Assembly (NCBI GenBank): GCA_036362985.1
Contig: JAYGXS010000003.1
Span: 32,359,425 to 32,423,424, forward strand
Source: Ligula intestinalis
Taxonomy: Eukaryota > Platyhelminthes > Cestoda > Diphyllobothriidea > Diphyllobothriidae
Direction: 5' to 3'
DNA length: 64,000 nucleotides
Shown here piece after piece: positions 35,150 through 44,955 of this stretch. How positions within the stretch are numbered: position 1 is the first letter of the stretch; each line of letters starts with the position of its first letter. The position numbers were made by a program, and so were the translations under genes. The notes below the pieces were generated by a model, which saw only the letters and a list, made by a program, of their open reading frames with translations, searched no databases and was not told where the DNA came from.

Positions 35150-36194
35150 ATTGTCTACCCTCTAGTAAACAAATCTTACGAACGTCTCTCTTTACGACAC
35201 CGCCCGCCGTTCTCACTTGCACTGTTCTAACTAAACCATCCAGACTCTCTTCGCACTTATCAATCACTCCTAAAGGCCATTTTCCACGAGGTATGTACGC
35301 CCCAGACACTAAGACTTCGTCCCTTTCTTTCAGCTATCGGGACTCTCGAAGCCACTTAGTACGCTGTTGTAGTGTAGGCAGGTATTCCTTAGTCCAGCGT
35401 CGCCAAAAGACGCCTGCCAAGTAGTGTACTTGTTTGCATCCCGCATGATATTGCTTAACCAAATCGTCAGTACGGGGCAGCTCCAAGCTATCTCGCATTA
35501 ACAACAAGCTGTTATGTGTAAGGGGTTCAAGGTCGTTACTATCAGAAGCGGGTGGAGTCAGCGGTCTGTTGTTTAATAGGCGTTCTGCCTGCACAAAGAG
35601 GGTGTTGAATCGCTCGTCGTTTACGCATTGCTCATTAAACAGTGAAATGAGGATTCGTCGTACTGACCTGATCACACGTTCCCATACTCCTCCGCGATGG
35701 CTAGCTGCGGGTGGATTAAAATGCCATTGTATTTCAGAGGTCAGTAACTGATCTGATATTAATTTTTCATCCCACTTTTTTATATCACCTTTGAGCGCCC
35801 TAACTGACCCAACGAAGTTGGTTCCATTGTCACTATAGATGTCAGTCGGTTTTCCTCGTCTACTGACGAACCTCATTAGGCACTGGAGAAAGGGATCAGT
35901 GGAAAGAGAGAAAGATATCTCACGATGGACGGCTCTGGTCTGTAAGCAACTAAACAGACAACCATAGCGTTTTTCATAAGAACACCCACGCTTCGTCATA
36001 AAGGGTCCAAAATAGTCTACCCCAACACACTGGAAGGGATACCATCCCACTTCTGTCCTTTGTAGGGGAAGAGGGGCCATCATCTGTCCTTGGGTTGGCC
36101 TAAATTTACGTCTGCACGTTAAGCATGCACCAATTACACGCTTAACTGACATGCTTCCCTTCACGATCCAAAACTTTTGACGGATAGCCCCCAA
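35150..36194 (-). pseudogene. BEL/Pao integrase core and C-terminal domain
   Basis: This piece carries the Cys pair CLTC (24-27) and the catalytic triad positions Asp60 (VGVDYFGPF), Asp122 (YSDNGTNFVGS) and Glu172 (RGGVWERVIRSVRR). LAGVFWRRWTKEYLPTLQ follows in the Pao-specific C-terminal region. An in-frame TAG at about 35334 interrupts the tail. Reading continues in the same frame (LKERDEVLVSG, PRGKWPLGVI, RTVQVRTAGG) to a terminal stop near 35150. All three catalytic residues are present even though the element as a whole is broken. Confidence 0.92.
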
Positions 36195-36209
36195 TACTTG
36201 TGCCGTCCC

Positions 36210-36850
36210 TCAGTGGCCTTCTAGTTCGTGGAAGTAGTTGATTATTAAATCTGTCACGGGATTACGGTTTGGAAGAATTACAGGATGTTTAAACGACTCA
36301 TTGTACGTCGAGTAGTTCAAGCGACCTCCCACGCGCATTGTACCATTAATTAGAATGGGACACAAGCGCTTCAAACCGCTAGATCTACCGGTTTGAAGAG
36401 ATCGAAAGCACTTAATTTTTGAGTAAATTGCTGACCTTGTACGTACTTCATCAGACCATCTATAGCCTGACGCATCTCCGTGACTCGAATATAGCCCTTC
36501 ATCAATGTCTCTTGAGGAGCCTTGCCAGCGGAAACGATAAATTACTGCTTGAAATGCAGGAGCCAAACCACGGCCCTTTGTAATCTGGTCCAACTTGAAA
36601 AACGGTTAACCAGTTTATCCAAACTGCCACATTGGCTTAACACGTGAACTTGAGAAATCGTTCTTTTGAATTCCAAATCCGTGGGCTGCACCAGTGAAGG
36701 TTGTGCAGGCCATTCGCTCTCCGGTCGAACTAAAAGGTCTGGACCGCGCAACCACTGTGGCAAGAACGCAAATTTGCACGTCCCCCGCAAAGCTATGTCT
36801 GCTGGGTTAACACCCGAACACACAAACCTCCACTGTGAAGTTGCAGACAA
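36210..36850 (-). pseudogene. BEL/Pao RNase H end and integrase zinc-binding region
   Basis: Two overlapping pieces in different frames (36542-36850 and 36210-36593) give WRFVCSGVNPADIALRG and SEWPAQPSL, then GRSSGLKRLCPILINGTMRVGGRL and HPVILPNRNPVTDLIINYFHELEGH. The last part contains the His residues of the integrase HHCC zinc site, whose Cys pair (CLTC) is in the next piece. A single in-frame stop at 36210-36212 separates it from the integrase, which continues in the same frame. Confidence 0.82.
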
Positions 36851-37250
36851 GTCATAAGAACCGTCAATATATTGGCTACAAATGTACAGAATCTGGTTGA
36901 TTCATTGTGCATGTAGTATAAGACTATCATAGAATCAGTCCAGAAAGTCACACTTTAAAAGTACGTACTGGTAGCTGACCAGATTAGGTCAGCCACGCTT
37001 ACAACCAGGGTTGCAGCCGTCAACTCTAATCGTGGTATAGAAACGGTTTTTAGAGGCGCAACGCGCGCTTTTGAACAAACGAGTGAACAATGTAAGTCCG
37101 AGTTTCGTTACTGAAACGAGCATAGGCAACTGCACTAAATGCTACTTCTGACGCATCGCAAAACACGTGTAATTCGGTCCGCATTGGATCGCTGATGCCT
37201 TTGGGTTTAAGACATCGAGCCAGCTGAAGCGTATTTTGACTCCGTAAGTT

Positions 37251-38419
37251 TTAGATCCAGTCTTCCCATCGAGATCTCTCGATAACGGATAGTTGCTCAT
37301 CCCATTTCAGTCCGCTTTTGCATAAGGATTGTAGTAAGCACTTTCCCGGTATCAACCAAGGAGCAACGAAACGCAGAGGGTCATTAAGAGAAGACAAGCA
37401 AGACAGGATGCCTCTACGAGTCGACAGTTTCATAGGTATGTCGAGGCTTATCGCGAGCATATCAGAATTAGTATTCCACTGCAGTCCTAAGGTTCGCTCA
37501 GTTGATAGATTATTGACAGCGATATCTCTCATATTAGAAGAGAGTTCGCTGGCATTGATGTGCGACAGCACGCGGCGGTCATTAGACGCCCAGTTTCGCA
37601 TCCGAAAGCCACCATGAGATAGTAGCGTGCAAACTTCGTCCACAAAACATTTAGCGGAATCCGCATTGCCTAACGAAAGCAGACAATCATCAACGTAAAC
37701 ACTACGATGAATCGCTTTGCAAGTTGATGAAGAGTATGATGAACCGAAATCTTCAACTGTTTTTCGCATCGCAAATGCTGCAATAAATGGCGAAGAAGTT
37801 AACCCGAATGTATGGGATGTCCACTGGAACTCAACTGGTTCCCCGGCCAACCCCTCACTTTCCCACCACAAGAATCTCAGAGCTGGTCGATCGACCGGAT
37901 GCACTTTCACTTGTAAGAACATCTCTTCTATATCCCCTGCCACTGCAATTCGTTCTAGCCGGAAACCCAACAACACGCTTACTAATTTTGCGGTTAGATC
38001 TGGCCACGGTAGAGGTGATCGTTTGCAGACATGCCCTGGCACTTTGAAGCACAGTCAAATACAACGCGAATTTTGTCTGGTTTTCGGGGGTTTACAACAG
38101 GATGATGAGATAAATACCAACGTCTTAGTTCCGGAAATGTTTTGTTACTCTCAGCCCGCTCGATTTATCCCTTTTTCCTGTAGGAACTGAATGTTTGCTC
38201 GTATTTTTGAAGTAACTCAGGCTGTCGATCCAGCTTACTCCTGAGATGGAGCAGTCGTTTCCGCGCCAACGGATACGTTTCCGGGAACTTGGACGTACGA
38301 TTTCTCCAAGGTAGCGACAGTTGGAAATGCCCATTTATGTGCCTAATGGACGAACGTGCCACAGTCAGAGCCCATTCATCCTCCAACGAATAACTCGCAA
38401 TCGTTGCAGACGTGTCCAA
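37251..38419 (-). pseudogene. BEL/Pao reverse transcriptase
   Basis: The N-terminal piece at 38165-38419 (GHFQLSLPWRNR, YPLARKRLLHLRSKL) precedes the catalytic piece at 37251-38042, in different frames. The catalytic part holds motif A AGDIEEMFLQV (Asp37), FGLTSSPFIAA (79-89) and the active site YVDD (116-119), then the thumb and the start of RNase H (STRRGILSCLSSLNDPLRFVAPWLI). YVDD rather than FADD, together with GDIEEMFLQV, is characteristic of BEL/Pao. At least one frameshift and a stop lie between 38042 and 38170. Confidence 0.92.
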
Positions 38420-39183
38420 AACTCAGAGTCGTATAAGTGTTTAATGTCTTCTGTCACCTCTTTCACTTGATTAACAATACAGTGACAGATAGAGTCACCT
38501 TCCAATCTGTCGCGCGAAGATCCAAGCAACATCCATCCAAGCAAAGTTTTCACGGCAAAGGGTTCTCGTTTTCCACCTAGACGTTGGTCAAGTACCCAAT
38601 GAGCTTCCACGACGTCGTTTCCAATAAGTATGCCGACCTCGCAATCCGTGAGCTCGTCAAACATTATACCGTTCAGGTGTGACCATGACGATGCCAACTT
38701 CTTAATGGATGGTTCCGCACGCAGTGGCAAGTCTTCAACTACTAGAGCCCTTTCGACTTCAACTGATTCGTTTTCATTCATGGGCAGCAGTCTTACGTCT
38801 CTGACTTCCGAGTTACATTCGATAGACCCACTTAATGTGTTGATCGTCGATGCCGTCGACTTGGTAAAGACTCCGCTGTTAACTAGCAGCTCTCGTTTTA
38901 TTAACGTGACATCAGAGCCACTGTCCAAGAATGCGTATGTTTCGATAGTTCCGGTCGGTGTTGCTAGCTTGATAGGACTAACACCTAGTCGTGATGGTAC
39001 GTATGCGATTCTACTCAGGGCGCCAATTCCCTCGTCTCGCAATATTCGCTGATCGTTACTTGATCGCCTTACATGCAGGAGTGTATGATGACGTCCTGTA
39101 CACTCACAACGCTCCTTTTGCCTACACAACAGGGCAAAATGCGTATTATCGAGACAGACAAAGCATGCCTTGTGTTCGCGCAT
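38365..39183 (-). pseudogene. BEL/Pao zinc knuckle and aspartic protease
   Basis: Residues 7-20 form a perfect CCHC knuckle (C7-X2-C10-X4-H15-X4-C20), followed by the CxCxGRHHTLLH segment typical of Pao. The protease active site is at residues 86-96 (LDSGSDVTLIK, Asp87), with later VGILIGNDVVEAHW. The piece ends where a frameshift near 38400 moves the reading to the next block (DEWALTVARSS, then GHFQLSLPWR). Confidence 0.9.
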
Positions 39184-39462
39184 ACGATTTCATCTATCAG
39201 CGACGCTCATGGATAGTAGACGGGGACAACTGGCCACTTTATGTGTTTGAGAACATATAAAGCAAGGCTGGAAATTTGGCGGGCTGCCGGCAACGTGCTG
39301 AACGTTAGTAGTTGAGGGATTTTGATTATGACGAGTCTCTCCCTCCCTTGCAAGCTGTCAAAACCGACTTCTGGCTATTCTCGAACGCTTGTCCACAAAC
39401 TCTGTGAGATCAATAAAGTTTGGGTCTCGACCACCAGTGTATATCCGGTCGGTTACTTCAGC

Positions 39463-39891
39463 TCATTGGTTCTGCATCGTGTAAGGTAAGGAACGCACTA
39501 TTCGTTCCAATACATGAAGAGAATTTAAATCGGACACGTAATCCATTTGGGTAAGTGCGATTTCACAACCCTTCATTTTTATGCAGAGGTCAGAAATTGA
39601 CTTTGCCGTATGTGAAGTCTGTCGTGCCTGAGTAAATAGTCCCTCGAGAAGGGACCGTGCGACAATGTGTGGTTGTCCGAACATGTCTCCGAGAATAGTC
39701 CGTGCTCTTGCATATGCCATGGAAGAAGGTAACATAACACACTCTTCAATCGCGGCTCTCGCATCCCCTCGGCAATAATGCGTTAAGTATAGCAGTCTCT
39801 GCCCAGGGTCTTCCACCTTACTCTCCACATACACTTCATACTGGCGGATGAATTTCCAATAGTGTGTGGGATTGCCATCGAAATAACACAA
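39463..39891 (-). pseudogene. BEL/Pao Gag domain
   Basis: The 142-codon piece opens YFDGNPTHYWKFIRQYEVYV and continues with LTHYCRGDARAAIE and YARARTILGDMFGQPH. This is the capsid-like Gag domain of Pao elements (annotated elsewhere as DUF1759 type). Upstream to about 40200 the same reading gives a charged coiled-coil-like head (EKRVRRKAELEL, then EDKTKLARFEVDVESD), broken by two stops. Downstream the same frame reaches the zinc-knuckle piece, but several stops lie between. Confidence 0.85.
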
Positions 39892-40364
39892 TTCTAATTA
39901 AGGCAGTGCTAAGCTGGCTACTATTGGAGACATCGTGTTGACTGTGCGTGGACCAACGCACGATTTTATCTCACGGTCACTTTCTTCCAGACATTCGCCC
40001 TTCACGGTGCACTCTTCTAAGTAACGAGCTACACGCTCAGTTTGCTCTGCCGATTTCATGTTATCACCCTCATCCCCTGACTCTACGTCGGACTCGACAT
40101 CAACCTCGAACCTAGCAAGTTTCGTTTTATCTTCAGCATCAAGAATTTAAAGTTCTAGCTCCGCTTTTCGTCTAACGCGTTTCTCATTAAGCTATGCAAT
40201 TTTAAGTGCTTTCAAATTTGCCTTACGCTTACGACTAGAACACCTAGGAGAACTTGACTTACCAGAGCCGATGTGGAGGTTCGAGGCTTTATGTGTGGGA
40301 TTTTTGCAGCTTTTGAATGCACCTTATCAATTCCTTTGTTTAGAGCTTCCAATAGCGCAACACC

Positions 40365-40455
40365 TAGTTTGGGTACGGCTGTTTGGTGACGGTTAACAAG
40401 CTAGAAATGGCCATTCGGGTTTCCTTCATCTTTGGCGGTAATGTTCTCCTGCACA
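40365..40455 (+). repeat. SINE fragment at the edge of the BEL/Pao element
   Basis: GGGTACGGCTGTTTGGTGAC, CAAGCTAGAAATGGCCATTC and TTTCCTTCATCTTTGGCGG match the SINE body. It marks the point where the BEL/Pao 5' end is lost. Confidence 0.65.
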
Positions 40456-40868
40456 GAATTGATGCTGTTAGAAACCCACCATGAATATCGTACGAGCGGC
40501 GTCGAGCGTGCGTCTTCATTAGGTTACCAGTTTGCTCCAAGCTGTGCTCCAACCACTCCATACAGAATACGACAAGTTCATCGTCGCATCCGACGAGGTC
40601 TGTTCGTGTGCTCCTCAGCATGCTGACAGTAACTTGTATGTGAATAACCTCTGAGTGATAGTATATTTACACTGCGTCTGCAGCCCTCTCTTTTCCTCTG
40701 CCCGCACCTGGTGTCAAGCCAGATATAAAATGACTGGAGGCTAGATAGGGCGCGGGTGGCTGGTGTGGCGTGAGTCTGCACCTGTGCGTGCCATTACACC
40801 TCCCATGTGCAGTATTTGCCATCCAGAACTAATCCTGTGTTAGTTCGACGTATCTGTATGAGCCTGCG

Positions 40869-41865
40869 TTGACTCATCACACCTTCGCCAATGCAAGCGA
40901 ACATCCGTGTCCCAGGAAGAAAAGCCAGCTGGCTTTTCTTGATGTCCTCGTTTGTCGAAAAGATTGTGGTGGTCTAAAGACTAAAGTATTCAGGAAAGCG
41001 ACAAACACGATGCAAGTACTGAATTACAACAGCAACCACCCAATCAGCCACAAACGCAGTTGCGTAAAAACACTCTATCGGCGTGTTGAGACGCACTGCA
41101 GCGAAGAGGAAGACAAAGTTGCCGAGGTAGAATACCTCCGACAGGTGTTCAGAGAAAATGGCTACCCGCGTAACTTCGTCAACCGGTGCTTGCGCAAACG
41201 AGCTGGCCAACAAAAGCGCACTGACCTCAAGATTTGGCATTCGATCCCGTATGTGAAAAAACGTATCGGAAGCAGTCGGCCGCCTTCTCGCACCACTTGG
41301 AGTTGGAGTCGCACACAGGTCGGAGGCAACCATAAGGCGTCACATAATGAAGCCAAAAGACCCACTGCCACGGCAAGAAACATCTGGGGTCGTCTACAGG
41401 ATCTGGTGCAGTTGCGGTCAAAGCAACTATGTCGGAGAAACTGGCAGACTTCTCAGGACGCGAATTGCCGAACACGCGGCTGCAGTGCGGCGAAATGATG
41501 CCAATTCTCAAGTTGCGGCTCATTCGACGAGACCCGGCCACACCTTCAAATTTGATGAGGCCGAAATTCTCGCAAGAGGTGACAATCTGGTGAGCCGAGA
41601 ACTACTTGAGTCATGGTTCACGGGCCCCCAATCCATCAACAAGTGCAACGATTTGCGCAATCCATATTCAATCCTGAGATTCAATTTGGCCAAAGCAAGC
41701 CGTCACTTGAGGAACGGGCACGCCACCGCCTCATCGTACGCCAACATTGGGGAGCCACAAGGCCGAGCAATCATCATGCCCGAGCTCACTGCCCGTGACG
41801 AAAGTTCAACAGGTCAGAGCCCGTGTGCCGTCCAACAAGCAGTCCACGCACAAGAAGGCAATTAA
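40869..41865 (+). pseudogene. Penelope-like element: RT thumb/linker plus GIY-YIG endonuclease
   Basis: Two overlapping frames make one reading. 40869 to about 41261 encodes QLAFLDVLVCRKDCGGL and VEYLRQVFRENGYPRNFVNRC, the C-terminal RT/linker of Penelope-like proteins. From about 41256 to 41865 the other frame encodes PRQETSGVVYRIWCSCGQ, NYVGETGRLLRTRIAEH and SRELLESWFTGPQSINK. The GIY-YIG signature is GVVY...NYVG, the conserved Arg is in GRLLRTRIAEH and the catalytic Glu is in SRELLES. The paired Cys (CSC) and the later His (AAHS, GHTF) fit the zinc-binding motif typical of this nuclease in Penelope elements. The frame break coincides with a run of six A at 41256-41261, so a one-base slip explains it. 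Confidence 0.9.
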
Positions 41866-41868
41866 CGT

Positions 41869-42034
41869 TAATTGTCGCTGTATGCTTGCAGTAATGACTG
41901 TGTCCTATAAATACTGCAAACGTCTGTGCATACTTAACCTTTCTGCTACTCATGTCTCTGATGACGAATCCGCGACGGTTGATCGAAATGTCAGGCAAAT
42001 AAACATATTGTCCCAGCGATCGAGTCTTCTTCTT
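41869..42034 (+). other. Penelope-like 3' terminal region with hammerhead-like motif
   Basis: Downstream of the stop codon is a TATA-like CTATAAATACTGCAA (about 41906-41920) and then, about 40 bases later, CTGATGA (41958-41964), GAAA (41985-41988) and TGTC (41989-41992). Bases TGTCT just before and AGGCA just after can pair as a five-base stem I. Comparable layouts recur at 20965-21135 and 33350-33485. Penelope-like elements are known to carry minimal hammerhead ribozymes in their terminal repeats (Cervera and De la Pena). Stem II of this copy is imperfect. Confidence 0.65.
41950..41999 (+). ncRNA. Hammerhead-ribozyme-like motif (type I, minimal stem III)
   Basis: The conserved core strings CTGATGA, GAAA and TGTC occur in order and with normal spacing. 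Stem I pairs TGTCT with AGGCA. The interval between CTGATGA and GAAA (20 bases) would be stem II; it pairs only with a bulge and one mismatch (GA plus ATCC against GGTT plus GATC). Stem III is reduced to the few bases between GAAA and the cleavage triplet, as in dimer-acting Penelope hammerheads. Cleavage would follow C41992. Confidence 0.6.
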
Positions 42035-42116
42035 CTCATCACACCTTCGCCTGACAAGCCTGCGTTCGCGCATGACAATTTATCTCATAGTTCTGCGAAA
42101 ATTTCCATATTTATGA

Positions 42117-42190
42117 TTGAGAAGTCGTTTTGGCAAACACTTGTTTTCAGTCATTTATCACCAGGCCGGTACATTGACATGGAGAATGAA
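42117..42190 (+). repeat. Inverted arm, left (second Penelope-type family)
   Basis: The sequence around AAGTCGTTTTGGCAAACAC, TTTTCAGTCATTTATC and GGCCGGTACATTGACATGG is repeated in inverted orientation at 42712-42815. The two arms enclose about 520 bp that include the GIY-YIG-like fragment. The same arm occurs alone at 62370-62420 and at 63497-63540. Confidence 0.75.
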
Positions 42191-42229
42191 GCAGTCAATC
42201 CTGTGCAACAGTTATAAGTTTCTCGTGGT

Positions 42230-42620
42230 AGGGGATGGTTAGAAACCGCGTTGTTCCCTTTTCTCGTGCATGCCTGAATCAGCGTGTTGAGGACGTTGGA
42301 ATGTAGCGCGCGGGAACGGGGAATGGCCGGTGGTTTGGGGTCTGTAGATCAGACGCGTGGCGTGTGTTTGACTTCTTTCTGTGGCTTTGGGCGGCGTGTG
42401 ATTCTCTCCTGTTGTCGGCCAAGGGAGGCAAACTGCGTGTACCAGCGTCTTTTGGCAGCAGAATGTGGGTTTTGCTAATCGGATTGCAACTGCCTCGGCT
42501 GTAGTTAGCACTCGTTTGCGTAGGTCTTTCAAGTATCGTGTTAAGGCCTGATATATGACCTGAAAGGCCTCTTTCGCGTCGACTTGATGGTTAGCATCGA
42601 GTAGGTATGCGAGAATTTAA
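42230..42620 (-). pseudogene. Second Penelope-type family, GIY-YIG C-terminal fragment
   Basis: The minus strand reads LDANHQVDAKEAFQVIY, then LKDLRKRVLTTAEAVAIRLA, then CCQKTLVHAVCLPWP. The same protein wording recurs at 63680-63990 on the minus strand, so it belongs to a repeated coding element. The pattern H-x-V-D, a spaced EAFxVIY and a later E in TAEAVAIRL resembles the C-terminal half of Penelope-type GIY-YIG nucleases (compare GHTFKFDEAEIL, then SRELLES). The family assignment is therefore an inference. It is flanked by inverted terminal arms at 42117-42190 and 42712-42815. Confidence 0.5.
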
Positions 42621-42711
42621 CTTGAAATCGATCGATTTTACCGTTTGCCTAGCTAGGCTGGTATGTGTTCACTTCTTCTTGTTCGTTCAATATATCCCAT
42701 ATAAGTTTTGC

Positions 42712-42815
42712 ACAGAACTGACAGAACTTTCCTTTTCCATGTCAGTGTACCGGCCTGACGATGAATGACTGAAAACAATGATCTTCCAAAACGACTTCTC
42801 AATTTACCTCATGCT
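42712..42815 (-). repeat. Inverted arm, right (second Penelope-type family)
   Basis: Reverse complement of the arm at 42117-42190: on the plus strand CCATGTCAGTGTACCGGCC, GATGAATGACTGAAAACA and CCAAAACGACTTCTCAATT. The pair could fold into a long stem around the coding fragment, or could be two terminal repeats in opposite orientation. Confidence 0.75.
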
Positions 42816-42819
42816 GATC

Positions 42820-43395
42820 TTTCTCTCGCCGCTCGAGGCGGGCCTTAGTTCGAAACAAATAAAAACGTGCCTTTTCATTTGATTGACCGCAGACGAGAAT
42901 GTACACATCTCGCATGCAAGGCTTCCCAGCAGCGTCACACTGCCACAACTTGCCGGAGTACAGAGCTGGTTGCTAGCGCATGGCAGAGCCTTTGTGAAGC
43001 TCATTTTCTCGCAGTAAAGGCTATTCTAGCCTACGCTGTCTTACCTGACTTCATATTTTGGACATTTTTATTTTGCTGACATAAAAACTTTGACATATCT
43101 ACCATGCGGCTCCTCTAGGGAGCAAGTACGGAATACAGTATAGGCTTTTTATTCGGGACCGAGGCTGAAAATCGTACTGACCAAGGTTTGTCTATGGCGG
43201 TTGTGGCCGTGACATCGTTTTCGTTTGTTCCCACATTCTAATCCCCTTCCACACGCGGGTTTAACCTCCATCCCCTCACAAAGTAGAAACTGTCAAATAA
43301 AGGTGGGTTTTGAAAGACTGCCATGCCGCCCATAATTATACACCGGCTTCCAGCCGGTGAGTGGCCATGTCGGTCATTCACGAATTCATGTTAGA
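42820..43395. other. No gene recognised
   Basis: Short frames only. No element or host exon recognised between the second Penelope-type copy and the SINE at 43400. Confidence 0.55.
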
Positions 43396-43399
43396 ATTA

Positions 43400-43625
43400 G
43401 TAGAAACTGATGAACATTGCGGGAAATGACAATTTCTAGCTCATTATTCGTCATATCAGCCAGTCATATCTAATCCCAGGTGGTGCATCACCTGAGGCTC
43501 GAAACCTTGACCTCTGGGTTAGAAGTCCTGGCCGCTAAGTGGGTGCTGTCGGCAATGCAGAGTGAGCTCCAAGGCAGAATGGGTCGCATGAATCTCCTAA
43601 CCAATCAGTGAGCATCCATGCACCA
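43400..43625 (-). repeat. SINE, inverted copy with a plus-strand tail piece
   Basis: 43400-43545 is the inverted body and head (CAATTTCTAGCTCATTATTC, CAGGTGGTGCATCACC, GGCTCGAAACCTTGACC). From about 43545 a tail piece in plus orientation follows (GCAGAGTGAGCTCCAAGGCA). Confidence 0.65.
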
Positions 43626-44159
43626 ATGCTACTAGAGATTCTCTGCAGGGTGTTTGGCTAGCAGCATCCACGGTAAAAATACTTTTGCTTAGTTAGACCT
43701 GGCCACCCTAAGGCTGGACTCAAACAACCATTCATTGAAAGTGGTAGGCGATAGGCAGGCACGTGTTCAGTCATCGCTGCTTACAGACTGGGATCTAATC
43801 AGGCTTTAAACTGTGCCCACACGAAGACAGTCACCACAGCTTTCTCCCTGAGACAAAAACCAACCGGCGACTGATTGCAACTGAGAACTCAATCCATTTA
43901 TCAGTCTATCGTCCCTACAGGGAACGTCTCACAGTCGTAATCACGCCCAGACATGCATCATTGGATTTTTCCCGTTCAGCTGAGGATGCCATTTATTGTG
44001 CTCCTGTGTTTAGCTTCGATACTGGGTGAAGGAGGAAGTTCAGAGAACTTAAGAATTTCCTAGGGCTCAGGTAAGTGTTTCGCTTCATGATGGACCGCTT
44101 TTTGGCTGTTTTATATACCGTGACTGAAGCAGAGACCACAATAGTAACATTCATGGAAC

Positions 44160-44243
44160 AACTGAGAGGTCTAGAGCATTGGCTGTACTTAAGCCTTACC
44201 TTTGCTGGCGTGGGTTCGAATCCCACTGAGACCACCGAGTTTT
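44160..44243 (+). repeat. tRNA-like sequence with B box
   Basis: GTGGGTTCGAATCCCACTG is a perfect T-arm stem with B box, followed by GAGACCACC. The upstream A-box region (CTAGAGCATTGGCTGTACTTA) is poor and no full cloverleaf closes, so a tRNA pseudogene or SINE head is more likely than a tRNA gene. Confidence 0.45.
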
Positions 44244-44955
44244 TTCGCCATGACATCAAATGACTTATCTGAATCTGTCACCCCCCCCCCCCCTACTAAC
44301 TGAGCGATTGCTGAAGGTCAAGTTACACCTTGTCATTGGATAACACTTACTACCTGGTAAAGAGACTTCAAGACGCTAATGGAAAAAATAGCGGAAAGTG
44401 GCGAGTTCATTCTGTCAGAAAGAAGAAAAGAGACCTCAGCTAGCAGTCAGAGACTTGCATGGACCCGCTAAATTGGACTAATGGCCGTTCCGGCAAAGCC
44501 AAACAAGATGGTGCACTTAATTTCCATAGGAATTCATTTTGGAATTTGCATGCCTGTGAAGATGTCTACAATGGCTTGTAAACTCGTGCGTATTTAGATT
44601 AAAAAGCCTAAATAACATCTATAGAAGAAAATTGCTGACTGCGGGTGTTTATTCAAAGCACGCCTAACGAACTCTTAACTCGTACATGCGAACCGAAGCT
44701 GGCACCTGGCTGTTGATGCGTTCATTGGTTCAGCTGCCGAGCCTGGCAGCACTAGCGGCAGCTGACCAATGGCCGTCGGACAATTCGAACAGGAACCACA
44801 GCCGTGCTGTTAGTCGTTGTTTGGGCCTCTTAAAAGCTAACCTGGACGCTGGAAAAGGCCAGTTATTACATTCTTCCTTACCCGGCTACTACCACCCTAC
44901 ATCCCCGAATTTGCCTGCTGTTCCAGCGTGCGCCTAGCCGACCTCAACTGAGCAA

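Larger units (their letters stand above)
35150..40340 (-). mobile_element. BEL/Pao LTR retrotransposon, internal region, with frame breaks
   Basis: On the minus strand the coding order is Gag, CCHC zinc knuckle, aspartic protease, reverse transcriptase, RNase H region, integrase and a C-terminal domain, which is the BEL/Pao order (RT before integrase, YVDD active site). Coding can be followed from about 40200 (Gag head, with two in-frame stops) to about 35150, where the reading ends CLLEGRQ-stop. No matching pair of long terminal repeats is visible. On the right the element is abutted by a SINE (40365) and other repeats, and on the left is about 230 bp of non-coding sequence that could be LTR. 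The copy is not intact. Breaks are described in the component entries. Confidence 0.9.
40890..42034 (+). mobile_element. Penelope-like element, 5'-truncated, with 17-bp target-site duplication
   Basis: The element begins inside the end of the RT region and runs through the GIY-YIG endonuclease and a 3' terminal region with a hammerhead-like motif, ending near GATCGAGTCTTCTTCTT. It is flanked by an exact 17-bp direct repeat, ctcatcacaccttcgcc, at 40873-40889 and 42035-42051, which I read as the target-site duplication of the insertion. Length is 1145 bp. The coding part has one single-base frame break. Confidence 0.85.

Noticed and set aside
42715..42775. CTGACGA followed by GAAA in the inverted arm, resembling a hammerhead core.
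   Set aside because: No stem II can form between the two boxes and no GTC-type cleavage site follows. The arm copies do not conserve the boxes.
44160..44243. A functional tRNA gene.
   Set aside because: The T arm is perfect, but the D arm, anticodon arm and acceptor stem do not close.
44686..44937. Extension of hemicentin to an upstream Met at 44686.
   Set aside because: An in-frame TAG at 44935-44937 ends this frame before the 44956 ATG, which has its own signal peptide.
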